The notes beneath the pieces are model-generated. The model had not been told where the DNA came from. It did no database searches and saw only the letters and a program-made list of their open reading frames with translations. A DNA stretch of 28,241 bases from an uncultured Nitrospira sp. (lineage in GTDB: Bacteria > Nitrospirota > Nitrospiria > Nitrospirales > UBA8639): assembly GCA_902500695.1 (NCBI GenBank), contig CABVRQ010000027.1:7332-35572 (forward strand), written 5' to 3'. The position numbers and the translations under genes are program-made. Position 1 is the stretch's first letter. Each line of letters begins with the position of its first letter. Positions 9,401 to 16,213 of this stretch are shown piece by piece.

Positions 9401-11382
9401 GGATACTTCGGATGCGGAGTCGTACTTTCCCGCTCCCCTTTGGCCACATTCCCGTCCCATTTCCAATCCCACACCGTACCGTCATAGGCCATGACCTGGC
9501 CCTTTTCGTCATCTGAATGGCCGGGTTTGCCCATGGCGGGCAGGTACATGTCAACCCAGTCTTTAATGTTCACAACGGCTGGATTGGATTTCCAGTTTGA
9601 TTTCTGACTCTTGTCAACGATCTTGAACTGCTTACCGAACCAATCGACCGTGGTTCCGACTAATTTGTCGGAACTGACACCGACTTTGACTCGCCCTTGG
9701 CGATCCGGCAACTCCCGCAAGTCTGCCATGATGTCAGTCCGGAGATCACCAACCTGTAAGGTGTTGTATACCCGCCCGTACCCCCACATCCCGGCCACAT
9801 AGTGGTGGGCCACATGGCAGTGGAATAAAAAATCTCCTGCCAAGTGTTGACATCCCCCGGACCCGCATTCGGGTTCAAGGTCCAAGGCTTCGGACGGTCC
9901 GATCACTTCCACATCCACGCGATCCGATTTTGTTCGAACGACCGGATATTTCACCGGGCCGTCTTTCCCCAAATACCAATGCTCTTGTTGGTCTGCACGC
10001 GGGCTTCGTTGCCACCGGATCGACCCGCTATGAGGATGGTGCGAATGAAACACTTCGGATCCCCCGTGAACTATCCGGTATTTCATGGGATCCCCAAGGT
10101 ACCCACGGGGAATCGTCGTCGGAGCATCGCCGAACGTATAGGCACTGTAGGCCAACGATTCATCTTCAAATCCGAAGTACTCGTGCTGGACATGCATTTC
10201 ATCGATGCCGAAAGGCTCACTACGATAATTGAGCGCACGACCGCCCGGACGATAGGCATCCGTCAACGGATCGCGTTGAGGCAGAAAGTCCCCTTTCTTG
10301 TTCACCGGCCGGAACGCTTCGTCGCCGACTTCGTGATAGAAAATGATGTATTCGCGGAAGTCATGACCTGAACCGTTGTCGATGATCGCCTGCCATCCGG
10401 ATTGCAGGTCGGGAGCCGGTCCCGTTCCAAGAGGATCTAAATATTTAGACCCTGCCGGTTCGACAATCAAGGCCCCAAAAAGCCCCATGACCGTCAGTTC
10501 CCGCGCATTACTGTAGGAGTGAAATCTTCTGACCCCTTCTTGTGTTTGGGGATGAATGTACCACTCCATTTCCGTACTTTGACCCACCTCTACAACGGTC
10601 TCGGGATTGGAGGTGGATGCCGCTTTCCCCGTCGCGGACATCACCATGCTCCCACCGTTCACATGTAGACTTCCACTTTCAATCTCCATTTGGTTGCGAA
10701 GGGTGATTTTCAAACAATCCCCTTGATTGGCGCGTATGGCGAGAGGCTGGATGTAATCCCCCTGCAGCCCTGTCGTCACAGCTCCCGGATCGAATCCTTC
10801 TTGATCTCTGGCAGCTTTATTTTTCGCCTCTTCAGCTCGGACCTTCTCAATATTGTCTGTTAACACATACATGTACCCGACATAGTAATCCAGCCATCGA
10901 TTGAGAGTAATCTCCGTATCGATCATGGAGATATCGTAATGTTTAGTCGGCACGCCGGATGGGCATTTCGCTCCAGACCCGGTGGACAGAGGCGCATCAG
11001 GATCGACTGCTAACAAATAGCTTGATCCATCCTGCCCCATGTACTGGTGCATCATCGACACGTTGTTAAACACACCAGAATTCGCTTGGACTTGCGCATC
11101 CTGTTGTGCCTGCTCTTCAAGTCTTCGCATGATACGATGATGTTGTACTTCGATTTTTTCAGAAAGGCCCGCCCGCCCTTCCAAGGCATCCTCCACACGG
11201 GTTTGCCCTTTTAGTTGTTCAGCCCAACCAGAGGATTCCTGGTGAGCCATTCCCGTTTGATGAACGTGTGGAGGAGAGGCATTTTCGGCACCGGTCACAG
11301 ATGGGGTAGCCATAAAGCTTGCCCCTCCCATCAGCGCCAAAAACATCGACGCAGTTAGAAACCGACTCCTACCGTGATACAT
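6451..11382 (-). CDS. Giant six-domain multicopper oxidase MCO2 (MofA-like, putative metal oxidase)
   Basis: Secreted protein of 1643 aa, collinear with MCO1 from the signal peptide (MYHGRSRFLTASMFLALMGG, cleavage near SVTGA) to the last domain. Copper motifs: HSHHPH at 446-451, HCHVAHH with axial Met at 521-532, HPH at 827-829 and HDH at 975-977 followed by WPHG, so type 1, 2 and 3 sites all appear intact. The region between the last two motifs holds an extra beta-rich insert (about 865-955), longer than in MCO1 and with two added cysteines. MCO2 follows the activator gene directly, with its own sigma-54 promoter, leader and palindromes. Mn(II) or another reduced metal is the inferred substrate, from size and family resemblance only; copper resistance or a cuproxidase role is an alternative. 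The start is fixed by AAGGAGG and by identity with MCO1. Confidence 0.93.
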   Translation of the reverse strand: MYHGRSRFLTASMFLALMGGASFMATPSVTGAENASPPHVHQTGMAHQESSGWAEQLKGQTRVEDALEGRAGLSEKIEVQHHRIMRRLEEQAQQDAQVQANSGVFNNVSMMHQYMGQDGSSYLLAVDPDAPLSTGSGAKCPSGVPTKHYDISMIDTEITLNRWLDYYVGYMYVLTDNIEKVRAEEAKNKAARDQEGFDPGAVTTGLQGDYIQPLAIRANQGDCLKITLRNQMEIESGSLHVNGGSMVMSATGKAASTSNPETVVEVGQSTEMEWYIHPQTQEGVRRFHSYSNARELTVMGLFGALIVEPAGSKYLDPLGTGPAPDLQSGWQAIIDNGSGHDFREYIIFYHEVGDEAFRPVNKKGDFLPQRDPLTDAYRPGGRALNYRSEPFGIDEMHVQHEYFGFEDESLAYSAYTFGDAPTTIPRGYLGDPMKYRIVHGGSEVFHSHHPHSGSIRWQRSPRADQQEHWYLGKDGPVKYPVVRTKSDRVDVEVIGPSEALDLEPECGSGGCQHLAGDFLFHCHVAHHYVAGMWGYGRVYNTLQVGDLRTDIMADLRELPDRQGRVKVGVSSDKLVGTTVDWFGKQFKIVDKSQKSNWKSNPAVVNIKDWVDMYLPAMGKPGHSDDEKGQVMAYDGTVWDWKWDGNVAKGERESTTPHPKYPTAVKWDDSTRPDILFDPTTGKVAWPVLKPHFGKRVPFSANHSGAPWLEPIHQDENGERTSEPAKPGEQGRWSLCPEGANVPRLNNIHFIRLPIELTPKQGNQESIVDQDGLIYVLHEEERLTRADNNLRYPAVLRANVYDCVDTILTSEWEDDDYTNFQSSKINIHPHFFQFDTGASDGVISGMEWEMSVRPFTMFSKPKKAGLPVPMNSKMTKAVKAGANSITIKMAEGATKYHVNTELLVGADCLLADNDPTTSLKRDRSCSEIVRIKDIKGETITFVKPLKHDHPVGDIVTPEFVRYRYWVDADTGTVFWHDHAFGATTWPHGGFGATIVEPFGSTYHDPQNGKLVYSGPIADIHTNEPVGFGVSGSFRELMVSIHDTVPHTVNVIQAGNPPGQPIEVALEAGKTVSFQMPEKIQNAPNPFLNGGTHTTGSGFNFRAEPFALRLNNNPDTSKLFSSAIHGDPDTPLLRSYVGDTIVFRLLHQLMNESHVWTLSGHTFLTERYAGDANRKYSIHVGIAERYDLVTKAGGFQGMPGDYIHFNGRSSHFAEGGWGIIRVHDKKVPDLQVLPMGTNPLGIPPVPGSLCPADAPVKSFNVVSLDRPLKLHPNAPDTIEVDFERKIEMTVPDGKIFALEEEATKVAGNLMPNPLTLRVNLGDCVKVNLKNKMAKSRASFFAPGLAFDPRDSHGLNVGNNPGDQTVAPGESRTYTFYAHPANKETTSLVWDGGNIILNPRNGLYGAVIVGPKGSQYRDPLTGEDLSQKNAWRADVIIDHTLVENTGKRNYRDVALFFQDEDNIIGTSFMPYVQNVAGLSSVNYRAEPDKFREEQGCTLDKMFQPCVVDKPEDPVTPLIEAHAGDAVRIHVIGANSEQNGMFQVEGHEWPIEPYMPGADMISVVEFGGSETLDVFLRQGAGGPSGIPGDYIWANARLNYQQAGQWGYLRVLPAGDQRILPLGATMSNAKRVESHPEPQVLPTAMMKP

Positions 11383-11385
11383 TCT

Positions 11386-11394
11386 CCGGCCTCC
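11386..11394 (-). promoter_or_regulatory. MCO2 ribosome-binding region, complementary to leader core
   Basis: The minus strand reads GGAGGCCGG just before ATG 11382. It is the exact reverse complement of CCGGCCTCC at 11552-11560 in the MCO2 leader, as in MCO1. Confidence 0.7.
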
Positions 11395-11509
11395 TTAATT
11401 TAGGTGGTGAATAAAACCCTGAATTGTTTGCACTCCATCAGCTCACTCGCTTCAATTATTACAACCTGTTCGTCTCCGCAAAGAATGCCCCGGCCGCCTA
11501 ATTTTTTGT

Positions 11510-11586
11510 GCCGACGCCAGGCGCCCTCCGCTTTGGAAGGTCGGGCATTCCGGAGGCCGGTCCATTACACCCTATCCAGCGTCGGC
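11510..11586 (-). ncRNA. Structured 5' leader element of MCO2 mRNA (candidate riboregulator)
   Basis: This 77-nt element starts at about +4 of the predicted transcript. Closing stem GCCGACGC/GCGTCGGC is perfect over 8 bp. Inner pairings are GGGUGU/AUGCCC, CCGG-CCU-CCGG and a CCUUC/GGAGG hairpin. The inner core is identical to the MCO1 leader although the sequence around it has diverged, and the hairpin arms changed while pairing was kept. The core can pair over 9 nt with the MCO2 ribosome site 157 nt downstream. Confidence 0.6.
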
Positions 11587-11599
11587 GATTAACTCGTTG

Positions 11600-11615
11600 A
11601 GCAACAACAGTGCCA
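11600..11615 (-). promoter_or_regulatory. Sigma-54 (-24/-12) promoter of MCO2
   Basis: The minus strand reads TGGCACTGTTGTTGCT, a near-perfect -24/-12 element with the correct GG-N10-GC spacing. The predicted start site is near 11589, three bases before the structured leader. Confidence 0.85.
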
Positions 11616-11714
11616 AAGAACACTCATCCATGCTCCAAATCATAGAAACTAATGCTGGAGAGAAATTCAGGTCACATTCAGGAGAGAAAAGACACCAGGG
11701 CAAAGGAGACAATT

Positions 11715-11728
11715 TCCAACACCTTGGA
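11715..11728. promoter_or_regulatory. Upstream activator site 1 of MCO2 (proximal palindrome)
   Basis: TCCAACACCTTGGA, perfect over 14 bp and identical to the core of the MCO1 site 1, about 105 bp upstream of the -24 box. Confidence 0.7.
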
Positions 11729-11778
11729 CAGGCTTTTCAACGTGTGGAAAATTCCAACTAAGAATCAAGTAATTGTGC

Positions 11779-11794
11779 GTCCAAAATAATGGAC
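11779..11794. promoter_or_regulatory. Upstream activator site 2 of MCO2 (distal palindrome)
   Basis: GTCCAAAATAATGGAC, identical to MCO1 site 2. Its centre is 65 bp from site 1 and it lies about 50 nt past the activator stop codon. Confidence 0.75.
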
Positions 11795-11844
11795 AATAAA
11801 AAGGCTAAAATGGGGATTTTGGGGACAAGAAAAACCTGGGAAAA

Positions 11845-13266
11845 TTACGAAATGTGATAGTCCCGTAATTTGTTGTAGAGGCTGGAGCGACTGATGCTCA
11901 AGGCGCGGGCTGCGCGGGTCTTATCTCCCTTCGCTTCCCGGAGGGCTTGGAGGATTCTTGACCGTTCGGCGTCTTGACGAGCCATTTTCCCGATCGAACT
12001 CAAATCGTTTTTGTCAGATTGCAACGGATGATCGGCAAACACGTCTTTCACTTCAATTGTGGAATGCCGGCATGTGACCACCACCCGTTCAATCACGTTT
12101 TCTAATTCCCGGACATTCCCAGGCCACGGATGCTGTGCCAGAGCCGTTTGGGCATCCGGGCTTACATGCATTGGATCACGACCATGCTTTCTGGCGCATT
12201 GCACCAGAAAATACTTCACCAACAGGGGGACATCCTCTCTCCGCTCCCTCAAGGGCGGCACGGTCAGCGGGAGGACGGCGAGACGATAGTATAAATCCGC
12301 ACGAAACAACTTGGTGGCCACAAGATCTTCCAAGGGTTTATTGCCGGCGGAGATGACCCTCACATTCACCTTAATGGATCCATTACTCCCCACGGGCTTG
12401 ATTTCCCCTTCCTGCAAGACGCGAAGTAAGCGGGCTTGGAATGCGGGAGTGGTGTCGGTAATTTCATCCAAAAAAATCGTGCCGCCTTCGGCTTCTTCAA
12501 ACAAGCCTTTCCGATCAGCTACCGCTCCGGTAAAGGCTCCACGTACATGACCAAATAATTCGCTTTCCAGCAGGGTTTCGGGCAATGCACTACATTCCAC
12601 CACCACAAAGGGCCGAAGGCGTCGACGACTCAAGGCATGAATGGTTTTCGCCACCAATTCCTTACCGGTTCCACTTTCCCCCTGAATGAGCACCGTGGCC
12701 TCACTCGCCGCAATCAATCGAACCATTTCCACCAATCGTTGAATCGGCTCACTGTCTCCTATGATCGTCAGAGGTAAGGTCTCCGGAAAGGAACCCCCAT
12801 GGTGTGTTGGCAGGTCCGATGATTCCTGGCCTTCTGGAACCACCATAACAGTCTCACTCCCACGAGCCCCCATCAATATCGCAAAATGGGTCATGCCAGT
12901 CCCGCTTTTCAATGGCACCGCGCGTGGAAACGGACATCCAGGCGTGGCGACGGCGGAAGGGGACGGACAGGAAAATCTATCCTGAACTTGCATGTCGGAC
13001 TGAAACAGTTCCATTGCGTGACAAGGATCACATGGGGTCTGCAGGGTGGAAGCAGGCAAATCGGAAGAAAGAATGGATGGTGAAGGAATTAATGGGCAGT
13101 CTTTCGCTATTTTATTGGCCGAGGGATTGGCATACACCAATTCCTTCTGAGGATTAAAAATCACAACCGGCTCATCCAGATGATCTGCCAGAAGTTTCAA
13201 TCCTTCAATCCGCGCACTCAAAGACACGTCAGAATCAGAATCCTGATGCACTAACGATCCGGCCAT
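11845..13266 (-). CDS. NtrC-family sigma-54 activator with PAS-like Cys/His sensory N-terminus
   Basis: Cytoplasmic transcription factor of 473 aa. N-terminal part (about 25-145) is PAS-like (PVVIFNPQKELVYANPSA) and holds Cys57, Cys79, Cys82-His83, Cys100 and Cys111, which include a CxxCH motif and could bind a metal or haem. The AAA+ core has Walker A GESGTGKE at 196-203, GAFTGA for sigma-54 contact at 243-248 and Walker B GTIFLDE at 262-268. The Fis-type helix-turn-helix is at about 435-470. There is no receiver domain; a separate receiver is encoded 30 bp upstream. Two palindromes just past its stop and a sigma-54 promoter before MCO2 make that oxidase its obvious target, and the matching MCO1 sites a second. 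Start ATG 13266 follows AAAGGG. Which signal it senses is inference; redox or copper/manganese fits the context. Confidence 0.93.
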   Translation of the reverse strand: MAGSLVHQDSDSDVSLSARIEGLKLLADHLDEPVVIFNPQKELVYANPSANKIAKDCPLIPSPSILSSDLPASTLQTPCDPCHAMELFQSDMQVQDRFSCPSPSAVATPGCPFPRAVPLKSGTGMTHFAILMGARGSETVMVVPEGQESSDLPTHHGGSFPETLPLTIIGDSEPIQRLVEMVRLIAASEATVLIQGESGTGKELVAKTIHALSRRRLRPFVVVECSALPETLLESELFGHVRGAFTGAVADRKGLFEEAEGGTIFLDEITDTTPAFQARLLRVLQEGEIKPVGSNGSIKVNVRVISAGNKPLEDLVATKLFRADLYYRLAVLPLTVPPLRERREDVPLLVKYFLVQCARKHGRDPMHVSPDAQTALAQHPWPGNVRELENVIERVVVTCRHSTIEVKDVFADHPLQSDKNDLSSIGKMARQDAERSRILQALREAKGDKTRAARALSISRSSLYNKLRDYHIS

Positions 13267-13296
13267 CGTTAACCCTTTCTGTTCTCGTTCACTGCC

Positions 13297-13719
13297 TCAT
13301 AAAAAAGGAAGGTTCCCACAGGGATGAACCAAACACATTTGACAAATCCACGCCTTTAAATCAGAGATACGAAGAGGTTTTTCAAAATATCCCTGGACAC
13401 CACATTCTAACGCTTGGCTTTTAGAGTGACTATCTCCATAGGCAGTCATGACAACAATCGGACACCTGGGCGCCCCTTCCTGGAGCCGACGCAAATAGGG
13501 ATATCCGCCACCTGGCATTTTCAAGTCAGTCACAATCACATTCGGCACGACGGATTTCAACACATTCAAGGCATCTGTCCCATTCTCTGACTCGATTACC
13601 CGGCAACCTTTTTCTTCAAGGGCCTCCACAAGCAGTGTCCGCATCGCTTCATCATCATCCACCACCAGAATGGTGCATGATTGCCCGGTTTGGTTTTCTG
13701 CAGTCGTGGGCGGAAACAT
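13297..13719 (-). CDS. Stand-alone response-regulator receiver protein
   Basis: Protein of 140 aa that is a single CheY-like receiver: acidic cluster VVDDDE at about 19-24, phospho-acceptor Asp in VTDLKMPGGG, switch Thr in VMTAYG and Lys in FEKPL. No output domain follows; the last ~20 residues (CQMCLVHPCG) are Cys-rich. It ends 30 bp before the sigma-54 activator, so the pair is probably co-transcribed and may work as a split NtrC system in which the receiver contacts the activator or a partner kinase. No histidine kinase lies in the window. ATG 13719 follows GGAGGG. Confidence 0.9.
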   Translation of the reverse strand: MFPPTTAENQTGQSCTILVVDDDEAMRTLLVEALEEKGCRVIESENGTDALNVLKSVVPNVIVTDLKMPGGGYPYLRRLQEGAPRCPIVVMTAYGDSHSKSQALECGVQGYFEKPLRISDLKAWICQMCLVHPCGNLPFL

Positions 13720-13956
13720 TACCGCACCCTCCTATAAAACATGCCCCCCCGATCAAGACAACTGAAAATGCTCATAGTACCCATATGCTCAGCAAGTTCT
13801 GAACCCATGACGAATGCCTGGTACGGGCATAAATTGCCCAATTTTGTCCTCAAAACACGCATCCCAGGGAGGCCATCCTGTGGATTTTTTCTACACTTGC
13901 TTGAGGATCTTTTTACGCAACCTGAGCGAAATCAGGATTTTGCACAATAGAGAGGA

Positions 13957-14574
13957 CTATGGAAGATTGATGTCAACTTCAGACTCATCGTCCTCATCAT
14001 CCTCATCATCCTCGTCCTCAACATCCAATTGCCCCCCACGATGGCACTTCAGACAGTTAGCAAAATGACCAAGTCGATGAGCACCCTCACCTTTCTGAAT
14101 TAACCGTTTAACATACGTATTGTGAAGAAGAGTGCTGTCCTCTTTCCCGTCCCCGGCTTTTATCACGTGGCAATCCGAACAGGACGTCGCGCCTGTAGCC
14201 CGAAAAATTAATTCTCCATGAGGATTTTCGACTCTCCCGATCGTAATGGCCGTTAAGCCACCCCGATGCTCAGTATGACAGGCTAGACAATCTTGGCCGG
14301 TTTGTATCGCATCTTGATGCAATTGGCGAACATCCGGTTCGGATCGAGATCGAAATGCTTCCAACGTATGACACACCTGGCACTTTTGCGGTGTAGGTCC
14401 AGTAAACGGTTCATGACAAGACACACATCTCCCAATGTCAGTGTGATACCGGCTGAGATTTCCAGGGGCCCACAAGTCTTCAGTGTAAAGAGAAGAGGCC
14501 CATGCCAGAGCCCCGATAACCAGACCTGTCAGAGCCCAGATAAGGGGGCCGACCCATGGTCCACGACCTCCCAT
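13957..14574 (-). CDS. Membrane-anchored pentahaem cytochrome c with acidic tail
   Basis: Protein of 205 aa. An uncleaved N-terminal membrane helix (about 9-28) anchors a periplasmic domain with five CxxCH motifs at 50-54, 65-69, 96-100, 132-136 and 174-178, so five c-type haems. Spacing resembles NapC/NrfH-like or cytochrome c3-like small multihaem proteins. The C-terminus (184-201) is almost entirely Asp/Glu (DVEDEDDEDDEDDESEVD), which could bind a cation or dock a basic partner. The gene starts 3 nt past the stop of the cytochrome b-like gene, so the two are translationally coupled and probably form one electron-transfer unit between the quinone pool and periplasmic partners such as the oxidases. 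The exact partner is inference. Confidence 0.93.
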   Translation of the reverse strand: MGGRGPWVGPLIWALTGLVIGALAWASSLYTEDLWAPGNLSRYHTDIGRCVSCHEPFTGPTPQKCQVCHTLEAFRSRSEPDVRQLHQDAIQTGQDCLACHTEHRGGLTAITIGRVENPHGELIFRATGATSCSDCHVIKAGDGKEDSTLLHNTYVKRLIQKGEGAHRLGHFANCLKCHRGGQLDVEDEDDEDDEDDESEVDINLP

Positions 14575-14577
14575 GAT

Positions 14578-15165
14578 TTAGAATCCCCCGAAAAAGAGGG
14601 CTCCTCCGATGTGCAGCAGCGTAAAAAACACAAATGACCACGTTAAGGGGCCGTGCAGACATTTCCACCATCGGAGCGTCTCTTCTTGTAACGCCAGACC
14701 ATGCAGATTCGCCTCGATCTCCTCCTCGGTCATTCCTTCAAAAGCCAGCTCATGCCGCCGTTCATACAATGTTTGAAACGCCAGATAATGCAATGCCTGT
14801 CCGGTGATCCCACTCATCACCACCAGGACCATGGCGATAAGAGCAATGATCGGCACCAGAGCGTGAAAATGCACCCCGGCATGGACAAAAATGATCAGGG
14901 GGCCAATAATGCCAAACACGATGTGTACCTGAAACCATCCGTGTGACCAGACCTGATTAGGATACATCCACCGTTTAAGAGGATACACAAAGGTCAGCCC
15001 AATGAAGACCAGTCCGGTCCAACCAACCAGGTGAGCCACTTGCGTGTGACCGAAGGGCCTGTCTTCTCTGACACTCAAGAGGAACTCCAGAAAAAGGGCA
15101 GCCGCAATGGTCAAAACAGCCAACCCGAGGACCAAAGCTGTACGACGGGAAAGGGACCGGATCAT
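14578..15165 (-). CDS. Cytochrome b-like four-helix membrane protein
   Basis: Protein of 195 aa with about four membrane helices (9-31, 43-62, 80-125 as one or two segments, 172-193). Histidines lie in or near helices where b-haem ligands are expected: His45, His81, His95, His99, His101, His126, His171 and His185. This looks like a small cytochrome b561- or ferric-reductase-like subunit. With the pentahaem cytochrome c immediately downstream it would make a quinol:cytochrome c electron-transfer pair. A cytoplasmic-side loop (about 135-165) is Glu-rich. ATG 15165 has GAGGAGAGAG upstream at somewhat long spacing. Haem number and direction of electron flow are not certain. Confidence 0.8.
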   Translation of the reverse strand: MIRSLSRRTALVLGLAVLTIAAALFLEFLLSVREDRPFGHTQVAHLVGWTGLVFIGLTFVYPLKRWMYPNQVWSHGWFQVHIVFGIIGPLIIFVHAGVHFHALVPIIALIAMVLVVMSGITGQALHYLAFQTLYERRHELAFEGMTEEEIEANLHGLALQEETLRWWKCLHGPLTWSFVFFTLLHIGGALFFGGF

Positions 15166-15209
15166 AAAGAATAATTCTCTCTCCTCATCCCAGCAGATTC
15201 ATTCATTGT

Positions 15210-15680
15210 TCAGGAGGGCTGCTGAGTCAACACAGGAGAAGAAGGAGGAAGGAGCGCCCGTAATTTTGTTTCAATGACCTCAGGGTCCTTGATGCCACGG
15301 AATCGAAGACTCCGGCCCGAATCCTCGCAGTGAACCACAAGGGTACCGATTCCCAAAATCCTGGACACTGGCCCTTGCATGACTTCAACTGATTTGAACA
15401 TCCCAAATTCCACGCTGGCCAGGTCTTTTCCCGAATACCCATTCCTAAGCACCACTCGCTTCGACGTGAGCAAATATTTGGCCCAATATCGAAGGACCAC
15501 TACCACCCCTAATAACATTCCCGCCCCGACAATCCACATTTCCCAGCCGGAAAATCCTACCCGTAGAAGGAAGAAACCTCGTAATCCTGTCCATAAGCTA
15601 AATAAATACAGCCAGGTAAATTGAGCCCACGAGGGATAGCCTTCCCAGATAATCCGTTCGGATCCTTCTGGCTCACTCAT
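15210..15680 (-). CDS. Bacterial PH-domain (YdbS/DUF304-type) membrane protein
   Basis: Protein of 156 aa. Two membrane helices near the N-terminus (about 22-42 and 46-66 counted from ATG 15680) are followed by a bacterial PH domain: YLLTSKRVVLRNGYSGKD, then VEFGMFKSVEVMQGPVSRILGIGTLVV and a C-terminal helix with IKDPEVIETKLRALL. These small proteins sit in the inner membrane and their role is poorly known. It is the first gene after a sigma-54 promoter and precedes the cytochrome b and c genes by 44 bp, so it may help assemble or place that complex. I prefer ATG 15680 to an in-frame GTG at 15689; neither has a strong ribosome site. Confidence 0.85.
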   Translation of the reverse strand: MSEPEGSERIIWEGYPSWAQFTWLYLFSLWTGLRGFFLLRVGFSGWEMWIVGAGMLLGVVVVLRYWAKYLLTSKRVVLRNGYSGKDLASVEFGMFKSVEVMQGPVSRILGIGTLVVHCEDSGRSLRFRGIKDPEVIETKLRALLPPSSPVLTQQPS

Positions 15681-16213
15681 GTCTTTCACGCATATGTGAT
15701 GACACCATGGAATTATTTTGTACCTGAGGAAAAGGGATCAGAATGCCCCTCTTCCCAAGGGAGGAACGCCAGAACAAGCTTGAGTCAGTGTATTGAGGCA
15801 TATGGGGCTCTCTTGCGACCTCCGTGCCAACAGATCCTATACCGTTAGGAAGCCGTTTAATGGAATACAGGGAAAAAATCCAGTATGAAACCAAATACAC
15901 TGAGGACAAATGCACCAGCACCAGAGAGTCAATCTGTTGATTTCTGCCCCACCAGCGAGTGAAAAGCCGGAGGAACCACAGTCAACGATGACCACACCAA
16001 GCAGGTTCAATTGAGGAAAAAAAGTGGAAGATTTCCGATAGAAAAAATGAACCGAGGTAAAACCCAACCCCATGGGAAAATTTGAGGCAACGGGCTGGAG
16101 GTGAGGCTGGAACACAGGGCTGGACCTGGCTGGAGGAACCCCATTGAATACTTGCTCGCCGGGTACTACTGATTAAAGTGGAAAAATCCTCTAGACAGCC
16201 AGGGATAATCGCA
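15681..16213. other. Intergenic region with sigma-54 promoter and GCTGGA repeats
   Basis: No convincing gene. It contains the -24/-12 element at 15814-15829 and four direct GCTGGA repeats starting at 16094, 16106, 16119 and 16129, about 280-320 bp upstream of that promoter. The palindromic TCCA-N6-TGGA sites of the oxidase genes are absent here. Short open frames in this stretch lack ribosome sites. Confidence 0.6.
15814..15829 (-). promoter_or_regulatory. Sigma-54 promoter of the PH/cytochrome b/cytochrome c operon
   Basis: The minus strand reads TGGCACGGAGGTCGCA, preceded by T: a full TTGGCACG -24 box, then TCGC at -12, with correct spacing. The predicted start site is near 15803, about 120 nt before the PH-domain gene. 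Confidence 0.8.

Larger units (their letters stand above)
6451..12000 (-). repeat. Tandem duplication unit, copy 2 (MCO2, leader, promoter, activator 3' end)
   Basis: Partner of 753-6302. Here the activator gene is intact, so this copy probably keeps the ancestral arrangement. Its 5' limit within the activator gene cannot be placed exactly because the other copy has decayed. Confidence 0.85.

Noticed and set aside
13820..13850. Possible sigma-54 promoter before the receiver gene
   Set aside because: GG-N10-GC spacing occurs (GGACAAAATTGGGC) but neither box resembles consensus beyond those bases.
15837..16115. 92-codon minus-strand frame upstream of the PH-domain operon
   Set aside because: No ribosome site, no domain, odd Cys/Trp-rich composition; it lies upstream of the sigma-54 promoter and fits non-coding DNA better.
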